From assembly GCA_027483445.1 (NCBI GenBank), contig JAIXUS010000001.1:56014-120013 (forward strand): 64,000 nt of DNA, in the 5' to 3' direction. This document shows, in pieces, positions 35,898 to 43,995 of this stretch. This DNA comes from Bacteroidota bacterium (GTDB lineage Bacteria; Bacteroidota; Bacteroidia; M30B66). The notes under the pieces were generated by a model, which did no database searches, was not told where the DNA came from, and saw only the letters and a list, made by a program, of their open reading frames with translations. The translations under genes and the position numbers were made by a program. How positions within the stretch are numbered: position 1 is the first letter of the stretch; each line of letters starts with the position of its first letter.

Positions 35898-37700
35898 TCA
35901 GGGCTTATCCTGTTCCAGCAACCATTTAGCATCTAAATACAACATTGAGTCGAGCGAAATTCCTTTCTCTTTCGCTTTTGCTTCAATGGATTGAATCCAC
36001 TTCTCATCTTTGCGCATGATGTTCATCTGGATTTCAATTAAACGGCGCTCTTCTGCTGCTGGATTGAAGTTGCGGAATTCCTCGGCAGCAATTCTTTCCA
36101 ATTTTTCTGCACTACGAATAACATAAAGCGTGTCGAAATCGATGTCATTTTTACTCAACCAGTAATTCCTCGATGTAGCATTCGGACTTTTCCAGAACAT
36201 ACTGAATTCGGTGGGACTGGTGGCAGTGTAGGCGTTGATTGTTCTCATACCAAACTGCTGAGACAACAACATAGCGTCGATTTGATAGGCGTAAATTGGA
36301 GCATCCATACTATCGGGTTCATAGGAAACTACAGAGTTCATTGGGATTTTCTTGTAGTGTGGAGCGATGGCCAATGTTCTTTTTTCTGCCGCGGCAATTT
36401 TTTCTCTTTGAACACTGTCTGCTGATACGTAATTGTCACAAACCAGAATTAATACTAGAATTGAAAAGATGAAAAAATTTGTTTTTACCTTTTTTTTGAG
36501 CAGTTGTGTTGCGATGTAACTTACCGAAAGAGCGAAAAATAAAATTTCAATGTTGATGATTCTGGTGAGGGATCTCATGGCACTAAATCCGGGTAAATAA
36601 TATATCCATGTATAAAGTGTGTGTTGATTGAATTTAAGGAAGATTAGCCCAGTAATTAATCCCGTTGCAATGAGCATCACTGTAGCTATGATTTTTTCGC
36701 GGTTTTGCGATTGTTGTGCGAATTGATAGGCCAAAACCAGCGGTGTAATTGCCATGCATATAAGTGCGATAAAGCCCACAAATAATTGATGATCCCACCA
36801 TGCTTCCATGCCATTGGGTTTGTTGGAAAGGAAATTCCAGAAGAGCGTTCCTGGGTGGCTAATAAGATAGGATTGAATTTCAGGAATAGAGTGTAAAATA
36901 CTTTGATAATGTGATGGATCAGGATCTATTTTCCGCTGTGTGTAAGGATAGAGTAGAGGAAATAATGTGAGTAAGGCTAAAGCGCAGCCAGAAACTAAGC
37001 CAACAAGGTGTTTTACGTTTAAAATACTTTCTGCGTTTTGTATGGTGTTTCTGAGTAGCGCGATGAATAGAAAAATTCCCAATGGAATAGCCAACAGAAA
37101 GCCTAAATATATTCCGCAATAAATCTGATAGACCAAAATGAGTAAGGCATATATGAAATATTTGACCTTTATGGTTTCAGAATACTTCAGGGCCATTAAA
37201 AATGCCAGTGGTATCGGAAAACGTGCAAAGGTTTGCGCATGGCTCATCTGTGAAAACATCGAGAGCGAAAAGGCAAACACAAAGGCGCCGAGTGCAGCAG
37301 CCCAAGGGTTTTTAAATAAGTGCTTAAACAGTAAAAATGCACATCCATAATTTAGCGCGCTCAGTAAAATATACCAACATTGATAGGCTGTGTATAATTC
37401 CATACCCATGAATCTAAAGGCGGCATAGAAGGGCAAAGTTCCCAGTAAATTGTCGGAATATGCAATTACATTGGGTTCCGGATACATAAATGGTGCGTTC
37501 CAGTAGGATTTTACATTGCCGCAGATGTACTGGAAACCATGTTCAAGGAAATACAGATTGAGGCGCCCATCACCCAGATCTCCCGGATAATACGACAAAT
37601 CGAAACCGATTACTTGGAAGGTAAAAGCTATCATGCCCGTTAACAGGCCGATCAACCAGGCAATTCGGCTTTGATGATTCGAGAGAAGTGAGTCAAGCAT
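35898..37700 (-). CDS. Polytopic membrane protein, possible GT-C-type glycosyltransferase
   Basis: 600 residues with about eleven to twelve hydrophobic helices in the first 430 and a soluble C-terminal domain (about 440-600). The first long loop after helix 1 has YYPGDLGDGRLNLYFLEHG, with an Asp pair placed as in GT-C enzymes that use lipid-linked sugars; this is suggestive only. It sits beside a nucleotide-sugar dehydratase gene on the opposite strand, which fits a surface-glycan role. Upstream is a 596-base gap with repeat copy B. Confidence 0.75.
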   Translation of the reverse strand: MLDSLLSNHQSRIAWLIGLLTGMIAFTFQVIGFDLSYYPGDLGDGRLNLYFLEHGFQYICGNVKSYWNAPFMYPEPNVIAYSDNLLGTLPFYAAFRFMGMELYTAYQCWYILLSALNYGCAFLLFKHLFKNPWAAALGAFVFAFSLSMFSQMSHAQTFARFPIPLAFLMALKYSETIKVKYFIYALLILVYQIYCGIYLGFLLAIPLGIFLFIALLRNTIQNAESILNVKHLVGLVSGCALALLTLFPLLYPYTQRKIDPDPSHYQSILHSIPEIQSYLISHPGTLFWNFLSNKPNGMEAWWDHQLFVGFIALICMAITPLVLAYQFAQQSQNREKIIATVMLIATGLITGLIFLKFNQHTLYTWIYYLPGFSAMRSLTRIINIEILFFALSVSYIATQLLKKKVKTNFFIFSILVLILVCDNYVSADSVQREKIAAAEKRTLAIAPHYKKIPMNSVVSYEPDSMDAPIYAYQIDAMLLSQQFGMRTINAYTATSPTEFSMFWKSPNATSRNYWLSKNDIDFDTLYVIRSAEKLERIAAEEFRNFNPAAEERRLIEIQMNIMRKDEKWIQSIEAKAKEKGISLDSMLYLDAKWLLEQDKP

Positions 37701-38296
37701 TGAGTTTTCTTGTTGCGACGAAGTTAAGGGGTTCGGTGGGAATGATTGAGGTATTCATGTGTTGATTACCCAACCCGTTTCAGAATGCCTTGTTCGGAGC
37801 TCTATTTCTGCTCATTAACATGTGGATATTGATTGTTTCAGGGAGAATTCGAAATTCAAGTTTCATGACGATGGTCTTAGGGTAATTGCGCAAGCAATTG
37901 AAGCGGATACCGCGAAAACAGAGCGAGTGTGGGAGCGAGAGCGTGGACAAGTACAGGGTAAGTGTGAGCGGGAGAGATAGCGGTTTGAGGAGTAGCAGCG
38001 TAAAACGCGGTGCCCGGCGAAATTGCTTCAATATACCGAAATGCTGAGCGAGGCATGCGCCCCACTGAAAATGACTCAATTATTTATTTGGAGCACTAGA
38101 GCGCTGAATGAATTGGATTTTTTGCAAGGTTTTTTCGTCGTTTTCCTAATTTTTTTGTGTTTCTATCTTTTCAGTAATCCCTAAAATATTCTTAGTCACT
38201 TTTTTGAGCTAGGTTTAACCATTAATTTACACTGAATACTTACAGGCCTGCATTTTGTTAACAATAATTTAACATATTGCAGCATCAAAATCGACC
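37701..38296. other. 596-base divergent intergenic region
   Basis: Contains repeat copy B (37888-38064). The stretch 38065-38296 is very AT-rich and likely carries the promoter of the 38297 lipoprotein operon, though no clear TAnnTTTG box was found. In 37701-37887 nothing recognisable was seen. Confidence 0.6.
37888..38064 (+). repeat. Structured intergenic repeat family R1, copy B
   Basis: Contains the invariant core CGCGGTGCCCGGC and the 3' block AGCGAGGCATGCGCCC. The inner arm is longest of the four copies, filled with purine-rich GAGCG-type repeats; its base pairing is ACCGC against GCGGT, just before TTTGAGGAGTAGCAGCG. Located between divergent genes, unlike copies A and D. Confidence 0.75.
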
Positions 38297-38680
38297 ATGA
38301 AGCAAGTTACGTTTTTTGCGCTCTTTCTATTGCTGTTCGCGGCCTGTAGCAAAGAGCCTGGTGAAGGAGGCAATTCGATAATTAGGGGTAAAGTTTTCGG
38401 TTACGACATCAATACCTCTGAAGTGGTTACCGACAGCGGCTATATTGGAGGGCTAAGGGTATATATTTCTTATGGCGACAATACCACCGCCGATAATGAT
38501 GTGCGTACTTCTTACACCGGCGAGTACGAGTTTAGAGGTTTGCGAAAAGGCAAGTACACCATCTTTACCTATTCGCAGTGTAATGGGTGTTTGTTCAATC
38601 AGGAAGTGAAGAAAACACAGGTAGAAATTACCGAAAATAAACAAGAGGTTGAAGCTCCTCAACTTGTAGTTTTTGACTAG
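38297..38680 (+). CDS. Small lipoprotein with carboxypeptidase-regulatory-like domain
   Basis: 127 residues. Signal with lipobox LFAAC (lipid Cys17), then a beta-sandwich of the SdrD/CarboxypepD-regulatory type: IIRGKVFGYD (about 28-38), GGLRVYISYGD, YTGEYEFRGLRKGKYTIF in the classical G-x-Y-x-F pattern. Two close Cys residues (CNGC) lie near the C-terminus. Likely held in the outer membrane. First gene of the operon with the VTC-like, DUF4956 and DUF2490 genes; spacing to the next start is one base. Confidence 0.82.
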   Translation: MKQVTFFALFLLLFAACSKEPGEGGNSIIRGKVFGYDINTSEVVTDSGYIGGLRVYISYGDNTTADNDVRTSYTGEYEFRGLRKGKYTIFTYSQCNGCLFNQEVKKTQVEITENKQEVEAPQLVVFD

Positions 38681-38681
38681 T

Positions 38682-39464
38682 ATGGCAAACTGGCAGGAAA
38701 AACTACCCGTTGTTGCACAATTAAAGCCGATATCGCTCAATGAGCTCAATAGAACTGCGCTCATGAGTCGGGTCGACCAGAAGTTTGTGTTCCCGTTTTC
38801 GCTGCTTAACACAGTTTTGGAAGAACTTGGGAAAAACTACTCAGTTTTGGAAATCGATGGCAAGCGAATCTTTGAATACGATTCTCAATATTTCGATACC
38901 GAAAGCCTTCAGTTTTATCAGGATCATCACAATGGGAAACCCAACCGCCTGAAAATCCGGACTCGGAAATATGTCGACACCGGTACAGCCTTTTTCGAGG
39001 TGAAAAGGAAAATCAAAGGATACATCACCGAAAAAACCCGAAGTCAGTATAGCCAGGAAGAAAGTATTACCCCCACCACCTTTGAGCATTTGCTTCAACC
39101 TGTTGGTATACAAGGCGATACGCTTCACCCAACGCTCGAGGTGTTTTACCATCGCATCACCCTCAACAACGAAGCGTTGAAAGAGCGCATTACCATTGAC
39201 TTAGGGCTTCATTTTCGCATCCACAATAAAACGCAGAGAATGGACGAGACGGTCATTATGGAGGTGAAACAAGAAAAAATAAAACGCGAAACACCGGCCA
39301 TTCAGCTTATGCGCTCCCATCACATAAAGCCCTTACGCATGTCGAAATATGTAATGGGAATGGTGCTTTTGGGAGAAGTGAATAAGAGCAATGCTTTCCG
39401 TTTCAAAATCAACAAAATAAAAGACCAAAACACAAGGTATGGAGCCACAGGAAGTGCTTATTGA
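38682..39464 (+). CDS. VTC-domain protein, polyphosphate polymerase-like
   Basis: 260 residues from ATG 38682. The triphosphate-tunnel fold of VTC proteins is supported by charged strands: Arg30, Asp32, Lys34 in SRVDQKFVF; Arg89, Lys91, Arg93, Arg95 in NRLKIRTRKY; Glu106, Lys108, Lys110 in FFEVKRKIKG; and Glu194, Lys196 in IMEVKQEK. These match the basic tunnel and metal-binding acid of yeast Vtc4, so polyphosphate synthesis or a related nucleotidyl reaction is likely but not proven. The gene overlaps the DUF4956 gene by 26 bases, a usual partner in bacteria. Confidence 0.85.
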   Translation: MANWQEKLPVVAQLKPISLNELNRTALMSRVDQKFVFPFSLLNTVLEELGKNYSVLEIDGKRIFEYDSQYFDTESLQFYQDHHNGKPNRLKIRTRKYVDTGTAFFEVKRKIKGYITEKTRSQYSQEESITPTTFEHLLQPVGIQGDTLHPTLEVFYHRITLNNEALKERITIDLGLHFRIHNKTQRMDETVIMEVKQEKIKRETPAIQLMRSHHIKPLRMSKYVMGMVLLGEVNKSNAFRFKINKIKDQNTRYGATGSAY

Positions 39465-40107
39465 ACCCGAACCACTGGCTCAGCTGCCGGAATTAACGGA
39501 GTTTTTTCTCCGTTTTGGATTAAATCTGGTGATCATTTTTGTGCTCGTCAGGTTGCTGTATTACCCCATGCGGAGAAACAGAGACTTTCTCTTCACGTTC
39601 TTCCTCTTTAACATCATCAATTTCCTGATTTGCTTCTTGTTAAGCAGCGCGAAGCTGAAAATGGGGTTTGCATTTGGCCTTTTTGCCATCTTCTCCATTC
39701 TTCGCTATCGAACGGTTACTGTTCCGGTTCGGGAAATGGGTTACTTTTTCATTTCCGTTACGCTGGGCATCATTAACGCCCTCACCGGTATTGATTCCAC
39801 CACAGGCCTTCCGTTACTCGTGTCGGCAAACATAATCATCCTGCTTGTGGCCTGGATCATCGATCACAAGGTGAGAATTGTGCACGAGAATTTTAAGGAA
39901 ATTGTGTACGACCGAATCGATCTGATTACCCCCGAAAATAGGCCCGCTATGCTCGAAGACCTGCGCAATCGTACCGGTTTGCAAATTCATCGGGTGGAAT
40001 TTGGAAAGATTGATTTCTTCAAAGATACCGTTGTAACCTATGTGTTTTACAACGATTTACGGAACGATGCCGAAGTGGCCCTGAGCAAGTCTGAAGACGA
40101 TGATTAA
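39439..40107 (+). CDS. DUF4956 membrane protein
   Basis: 222 residues with about four transmembrane helices between residues 25 and 140 and a soluble C-terminal domain. The loop FAIFSILRYRTVTVPVREMGYFF, given here only as LRYRTVTVPVREMGY, is the DUF4956 signature. This family is regularly encoded next to VTC-domain proteins and may be a membrane partner that anchors or exports the product. Overlaps both neighbours (26 and 8 bases). Confidence 0.88.
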   Translation: MEPQEVLIEPEPLAQLPELTEFFLRFGLNLVIIFVLVRLLYYPMRRNRDFLFTFFLFNIINFLICFLLSSAKLKMGFAFGLFAIFSILRYRTVTVPVREMGYFFISVTLGIINALTGIDSTTGLPLLVSANIIILLVAWIIDHKVRIVHENFKEIVYDRIDLITPENRPAMLEDLRNRTGLQIHRVEFGKIDFFKDTVVTYVFYNDLRNDAEVALSKSEDDD

Positions 40108-40789
40108 TACCCGTCTGCTCTTATGCATCGCTTTGTTTTCAGGCAACGTGCTCAATGCCCAAAGAGCCGATCAGGCCTCGTGGTTTACTGTTGAAGTGAA
40201 TCGTGAGCTGAGTAAAAAAGTGAACGCAGAGTTCAGTCAGCAAGTACGCCTCGACCGTAACAATACCCGGCTGCGAGGACTTTACACAAACGCCGACTTT
40301 AGCTATAAGCTGGGAAAAGGTTGGAGAGCCCTTGCTGAAATTCGCTTTAGTACTTCAGCCCGTTGGGACAGGATTCGGTATGGCGCCGGCGTTCAGAAAC
40401 GCTGGAAGCTGAAAGGAAAGCAAAAAGCAGAGCTTAGGGTAAAAGGCTTGTTTCAACGGCAGTTTCATTGGTTGAGCGACCCAAGGTTCGGAATCAATCC
40501 GCCTGTGAACAATTACCGCATTAAACTCGGCTATGAGCAGAAGCTGATCCCCAAAACCCGCCTTGGTGTTTACGTAGAACCCATGTGGAGGACTGAACGC
40601 GGAGAAACCTTTGCCAGAAGATTCAGAGCCGGATTGCAGCTCAATCGCGCTTTACCGGGGCCTTTCAATGTTACATTAGGATACGTTTGGCAGCGAAATA
40701 TCAATGTGATGCGCGACTTTCATATCCTCCAACTCACGCTAAGCTTTAACTGGAAAAAGAAATCCAGTCAGTCTGAAACTGAACAATAA
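40100..40789 (+). CDS. DUF2490 outer-membrane-like protein
   Basis: 229 residues with a signal peptide (to about residue 20, LNAQ). The mature part consists of alternating hydrophobic residues with aromatic ends (for example FSYKLGKGWRALAEIRFS), predicting a beta-barrel of eight to ten strands in the outer membrane. DUF2490 members have no assigned function. Last gene of the lipoprotein-VTC-DUF4956-DUF2490 unit, which thus contains predicted proteins for outer membrane, inner membrane and cytoplasm. Confidence 0.85.
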   Translation: MINTRLLLCIALFSGNVLNAQRADQASWFTVEVNRELSKKVNAEFSQQVRLDRNNTRLRGLYTNADFSYKLGKGWRALAEIRFSTSARWDRIRYGAGVQKRWKLKGKQKAELRVKGLFQRQFHWLSDPRFGINPPVNNYRIKLGYEQKLIPKTRLGVYVEPMWRTERGETFARRFRAGLQLNRALPGPFNVTLGYVWQRNINVMRDFHILQLTLSFNWKKKSSQSETEQ

Positions 40790-40829
40790 CCAGCGTATCG
40801 GGTTTCTTTGGTGTTAAGTCAATTACACC

Positions 40830-41390
40830 ATGATAAAATTTTCACTCGTACTCGCCCTTGTTGTTGCGGCAAATTCCTGCACAACCGTTGTCTCTAATCC
40901 CAATACCAATAGCATTCCCGCCATGTCGTTCCACGATTTTAAAGTGAATACCCTCGATGGTAAATCCTTCGATTTTGCTAATCTGAAAGGCAAAAAAGTA
41001 CTGGTGGTAAACACAGCCTCAGAGTGTGGCTATACCCCGCAATACAAAGGCTTACAAGAGTTGCAAGACAAATACAAGGATAAACTCGTAGTGGTAGGTT
41101 TCCCGTGCAACGATTTTGGTGGCCAGGAGCCAGGCTCTGCGGGTGATATCAAGGCTTTTTGTGAGAAGAATTATGGTGTAACCTTTCCCATGATGGAGAA
41201 AGTGGCGGTGAAGGGTGCCAATACTCACCCTGTGTATCAGTGGCTTACCGATCCTGCTAAGAACGGTTGGAACAGCGAAAAACCGGGCTGGAATTTTTGC
41301 AAGTACCTTATCAGTGAAGATGGCAAGCTGCTTAACTTCTTTGGCTCTGCCGTAAAGCCACTCAGCGAAGAAATTACTGCTAAACTTTAA
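40830..41390 (+). CDS. Glutathione peroxidase-family thiol peroxidase
   Basis: 186 residues with a lipoprotein-like start (NSC, lipid Cys17). Thioredoxin fold with peroxidatic Cys66 in TASECGYT, Cys93 in GFPCNDFGGQEPG, and Trp-Asn in GWNFCKYLI. The Cys form, rather than selenocysteine, suggests thioredoxin as the electron donor. The Gln of the usual FPCNQF motif is Asp here. It reduces hydrogen peroxide or lipid peroxides, here probably in the periplasm. The Lhr-like gene starts ten bases downstream. Confidence 0.92.
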   Translation: MIKFSLVLALVVAANSCTTVVSNPNTNSIPAMSFHDFKVNTLDGKSFDFANLKGKKVLVVNTASECGYTPQYKGLQELQDKYKDKLVVVGFPCNDFGGQEPGSAGDIKAFCEKNYGVTFPMMEKVAVKGANTHPVYQWLTDPAKNGWNSEKPGWNFCKYLISEDGKLLNFFGSAVKPLSEEITAKL

Positions 41391-41400
41391 GTGTATCAGC

Positions 41401-43818
41401 ATGCGCCACCAGGCTGCACGTAATTGGTTTACCTCCCGTAACTGGGAGGTTTTTTCGTTTCAGCAAGCGTGCTGGGAAGCCATTCTCGATGGGCAGTCGG
41501 GCATGCTTAACGCACCAACGGGCAGCGGAAAAACCTATGCCGTTTGGTTGGGTATGCTTGAGCGTAATCCCAATCCACCCAAAGGTTTACGCGTACTTTG
41601 GATTACCCCATTGCGCGCTCTTTCTCGAGACATTACGGAGGCTCTTCAACAGGCGGCAACGCAACTCAACACCACGTGGACTGTAGCGTTGCGCACCGGC
41701 GATACCGACACAAAAACCCGGGCAGCACTCCAGCGAAAACCACCCACAGCCCTAGTAACAACCCCTGAAAGCCTGCAACTGATGCTGGCTTCAAAACAAT
41801 ACGCTCATTTTTTTTCGACGCTCGATGCAGTGGTTGTTGATGAGTGGCACGAATTGATGAGCACCAAACGCGGAGTGCAGATGGAGCTTGCCCTTTCGCG
41901 TTTACGTTCGCTCAATCCGCAACTGCTCACCTGGGGCATCTCGGCAACCATAGGAAACCTCACTCAGGCAATGGATGTGCTGCTTGGGCCCGGCAAGCCG
42001 GGAAGGCTTATTCGTGCCGGCACACAGCGATTTCCTGAAATCCGTACCGTTTTCCCCGATGAAGTTGAGCGGCTGCCTTGGGCCGGCCACCTTGGGATAC
42101 ATTTGCTTCCTAAAGTGCTGGAAGTCATCGCGCAGCACAAAAGCACCCTGTTATTTACCAATACGCGCTCTCAGGCTGAGATCTGGTATCGCGAGCTGCT
42201 CGAAGCCGAACCCTCCTTGGCAGGCTGTATGGCTATGCATCACGGCTCCATTGACCGTGAGCTTCGCAGTTGGGTGGAGGACGCCCTGCACAGCGGTATA
42301 CTCAAAGTAGTCGTGTGTACTTCCAGTCTCGATTTGGGCGTCGATTTTCGTCCGGTCGACAATATCATCCAAATCGGCTCACCCAAAGGTGTTGCACGCT
42401 TTCTCCAAAGAGCCGGGCGTTCGGGTCATCGTCCCGGTCAAATCAGCAGAATTTGGTTCGTTCCAACCCACGCGCTCGAACTTATTGAGCTGTCGGCCAT
42501 CCGCGAAGCGCTTAACCTTGAACAAGTTGAGCCCCGTGAGCCCATCACCCTGGCCATGGACGTGCTCGTTCAGTATCTCGTGACCCTGGCCGTTTCAGAC
42601 GGATTTAAACCCGATGCCTTGATCCATGAAATCCGCTCTACACATGCCTTTTCGGGACTCAGTGAGGCGCAGTGGAATTGGGCATTGCAGTTTATTTCTA
42701 CCGGTGGGCAGGCTTTGCAGGCGTATCCCGATTTCTGCAAAGTGGTGCCTGATGAGCAAGGCAACTGGGTGGTCAAAGACAAGCGCACGGCTTTGCGGCA
42801 TCGGCTGCACATTGGCACCATTGTGAGCGACCCCATGCTCACTGTGAAATACCAGGCCGGAGGGCGCATTGGTACTGTTGAAGAGTGGTTTGTGGCCAAG
42901 CTCAAACCGGGCGACGTGTTCTGGTTTGGCGGTAAGGTGCTCGAGCTCGTGCAGGTACGCGACCTACAGGTGCAGGTAAAGCGCTCGAACAAAAAACAAG
43001 GACAGGTTCCGCAGTGGATGGGCGGAAGAATGCCGCTTTCTTCGCAGCTCTCCGATTTGATTCGTGCCGAAATGGGCAAAGTGAGTACAACACCGGCCGG
43101 GCTTCTTTCGGCGGAGTTGCAGTCGTTGGAGCCCGTTTTTGAGCTGCAATCGGCACGGTCGCTGTTACCCGGGCCTTCTACTTTGCTCATCGAAGCCTTC
43201 GAAACCCGCGATGGACATCACCTTTTTGTGTATCCGTTTGAGGGGCGACTGGCGCACGAAGGATTGGCCGCGCTCATCGGATACCGGATCGGGAAAATGA
43301 GTCCGATTAGTTTTTCTTACGCTATGAACGACTACGGTTTCGAGTTGCTTTCCGACCAGCCAATTCCGATTGAGGAGGCTCTTGAGCTTGATTTATTTCG
43401 ACTCCAGGGGCTCGATGCCGATTTGGAGCAAAGCTTAAATGCCTCAGAGTTGGCGCGGCGCCGCTTTCGGGAGATTGCCGCCATTTCAGGTTTGGTATTT
43501 CAAGGCTTTCCCGGAAAACCTGTAGGCACTAAAGGTTTGCAATCTTCGTCGCGACTGCTGTTTGATGTTTTGGAGGAATATGATGCGCAAAACGAGTTAC
43601 GCCATCAAGCCTTCCGCGAAGTGTTCGTTAACCAGCTTGAAATTGGCCGCATTCGGGCCGCACTGGAGCGTATTCAGCATCAAAGCATCGAGCTGCGTCG
43701 CCCCAATGGCTTCACGCCGCTGGCCTTTCCCATCATGGCCGACCGCCTGCGTGAGCGCATCAGCACCGAAAGTATCGAAGACCGAATTCGCAAGCTGGTA
43801 GCTCAACAAACACGATAG
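41401..43818 (+). CDS. Lhr-like DEXH helicase, ligase-associated type
   Basis: 805 residues. Superfamily 2 motifs: Q-like motif FSFQQACWEAIL, Walker A APTGSGKT (38-45), DEWH (147-150), SATIGN, LDLGVD and QRAGRSGHRPG. Winged-helix and C-terminal Lhr domains follow (about 420-805). The length fits the ligase-associated DEXH-box helicase subfamily rather than full Lhr; such proteins act in DNA repair with an ATP-dependent ligase and an MBL nuclease, none of which is adjacent here. An intrinsic-terminator hairpin overlaps codons 11-18. Confidence 0.92.
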   Translation: MRHQAARNWFTSRNWEVFSFQQACWEAILDGQSGMLNAPTGSGKTYAVWLGMLERNPNPPKGLRVLWITPLRALSRDITEALQQAATQLNTTWTVALRTGDTDTKTRAALQRKPPTALVTTPESLQLMLASKQYAHFFSTLDAVVVDEWHELMSTKRGVQMELALSRLRSLNPQLLTWGISATIGNLTQAMDVLLGPGKPGRLIRAGTQRFPEIRTVFPDEVERLPWAGHLGIHLLPKVLEVIAQHKSTLLFTNTRSQAEIWYRELLEAEPSLAGCMAMHHGSIDRELRSWVEDALHSGILKVVVCTSSLDLGVDFRPVDNIIQIGSPKGVARFLQRAGRSGHRPGQISRIWFVPTHALELIELSAIREALNLEQVEPREPITLAMDVLVQYLVTLAVSDGFKPDALIHEIRSTHAFSGLSEAQWNWALQFISTGGQALQAYPDFCKVVPDEQGNWVVKDKRTALRHRLHIGTIVSDPMLTVKYQAGGRIGTVEEWFVAKLKPGDVFWFGGKVLELVQVRDLQVQVKRSNKKQGQVPQWMGGRMPLSSQLSDLIRAEMGKVSTTPAGLLSAELQSLEPVFELQSARSLLPGPSTLLIEAFETRDGHHLFVYPFEGRLAHEGLAALIGYRIGKMSPISFSYAMNDYGFELLSDQPIPIEEALELDLFRLQGLDADLEQSLNASELARRRFREIAAISGLVFQGFPGKPVGTKGLQSSSRLLFDVLEEYDAQNELRHQAFREVFVNQLEIGRIRAALERIQHQSIELRRPNGFTPLAFPIMADRLRERISTESIEDRIRKLVAQQTR
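41431..41455 (+). terminator. Terminator-like hairpin inside the 5' end of the Lhr-like gene
   Basis: ACCTCCC (41431-41437) and GGGAGGT (41444-41450) form a seven-base perfect stem with a GTAACT loop, followed by six T. It lies within codons 11-18 of the helicase gene and 41 bases after the peroxidase stop. It could end the peroxidase transcript or attenuate the helicase. Confidence 0.6.
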
Positions 43819-43827
43819 TTTGGCTTT

Positions 43828-43952
43828 TTTGGGCGCCTGCCTCGCTGAGCATCACGATACGCTTCAGCCGCATCGCCGGGCACCGCGCCATTCGCCTGTA
43901 GCCCCGTCTGCTCCGCCTCCGGGGGCTGCCGGCTGCTGTCGCTGGCGCTTGA
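43828..43952 (-). repeat. Structured intergenic repeat family R1, copy D (reversed)
   Basis: The only copy on the minus strand. It contains GCGGTGCCCGGCGATGC and ATGCTCAGCGAGGCAGGC as in the other copies. Its inner hairpin is AGCCCC (43900-43905 on the plus strand) with GGGGCT (43922-43927). It fills most of the 177-base space between two convergent genes. Confidence 0.75.
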
Positions 43953-43995
43953 TACCATTGGGCTTTGGTTATATTACCCTAACATAATCGATAGT

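Noticed and set aside
37701..38296. Search for tRNA or other RNA genes in larger gaps
   Set aside because: No cloverleaf with a TTC-A loop and CCA-compatible acceptor was seen; only R1 copies were found.
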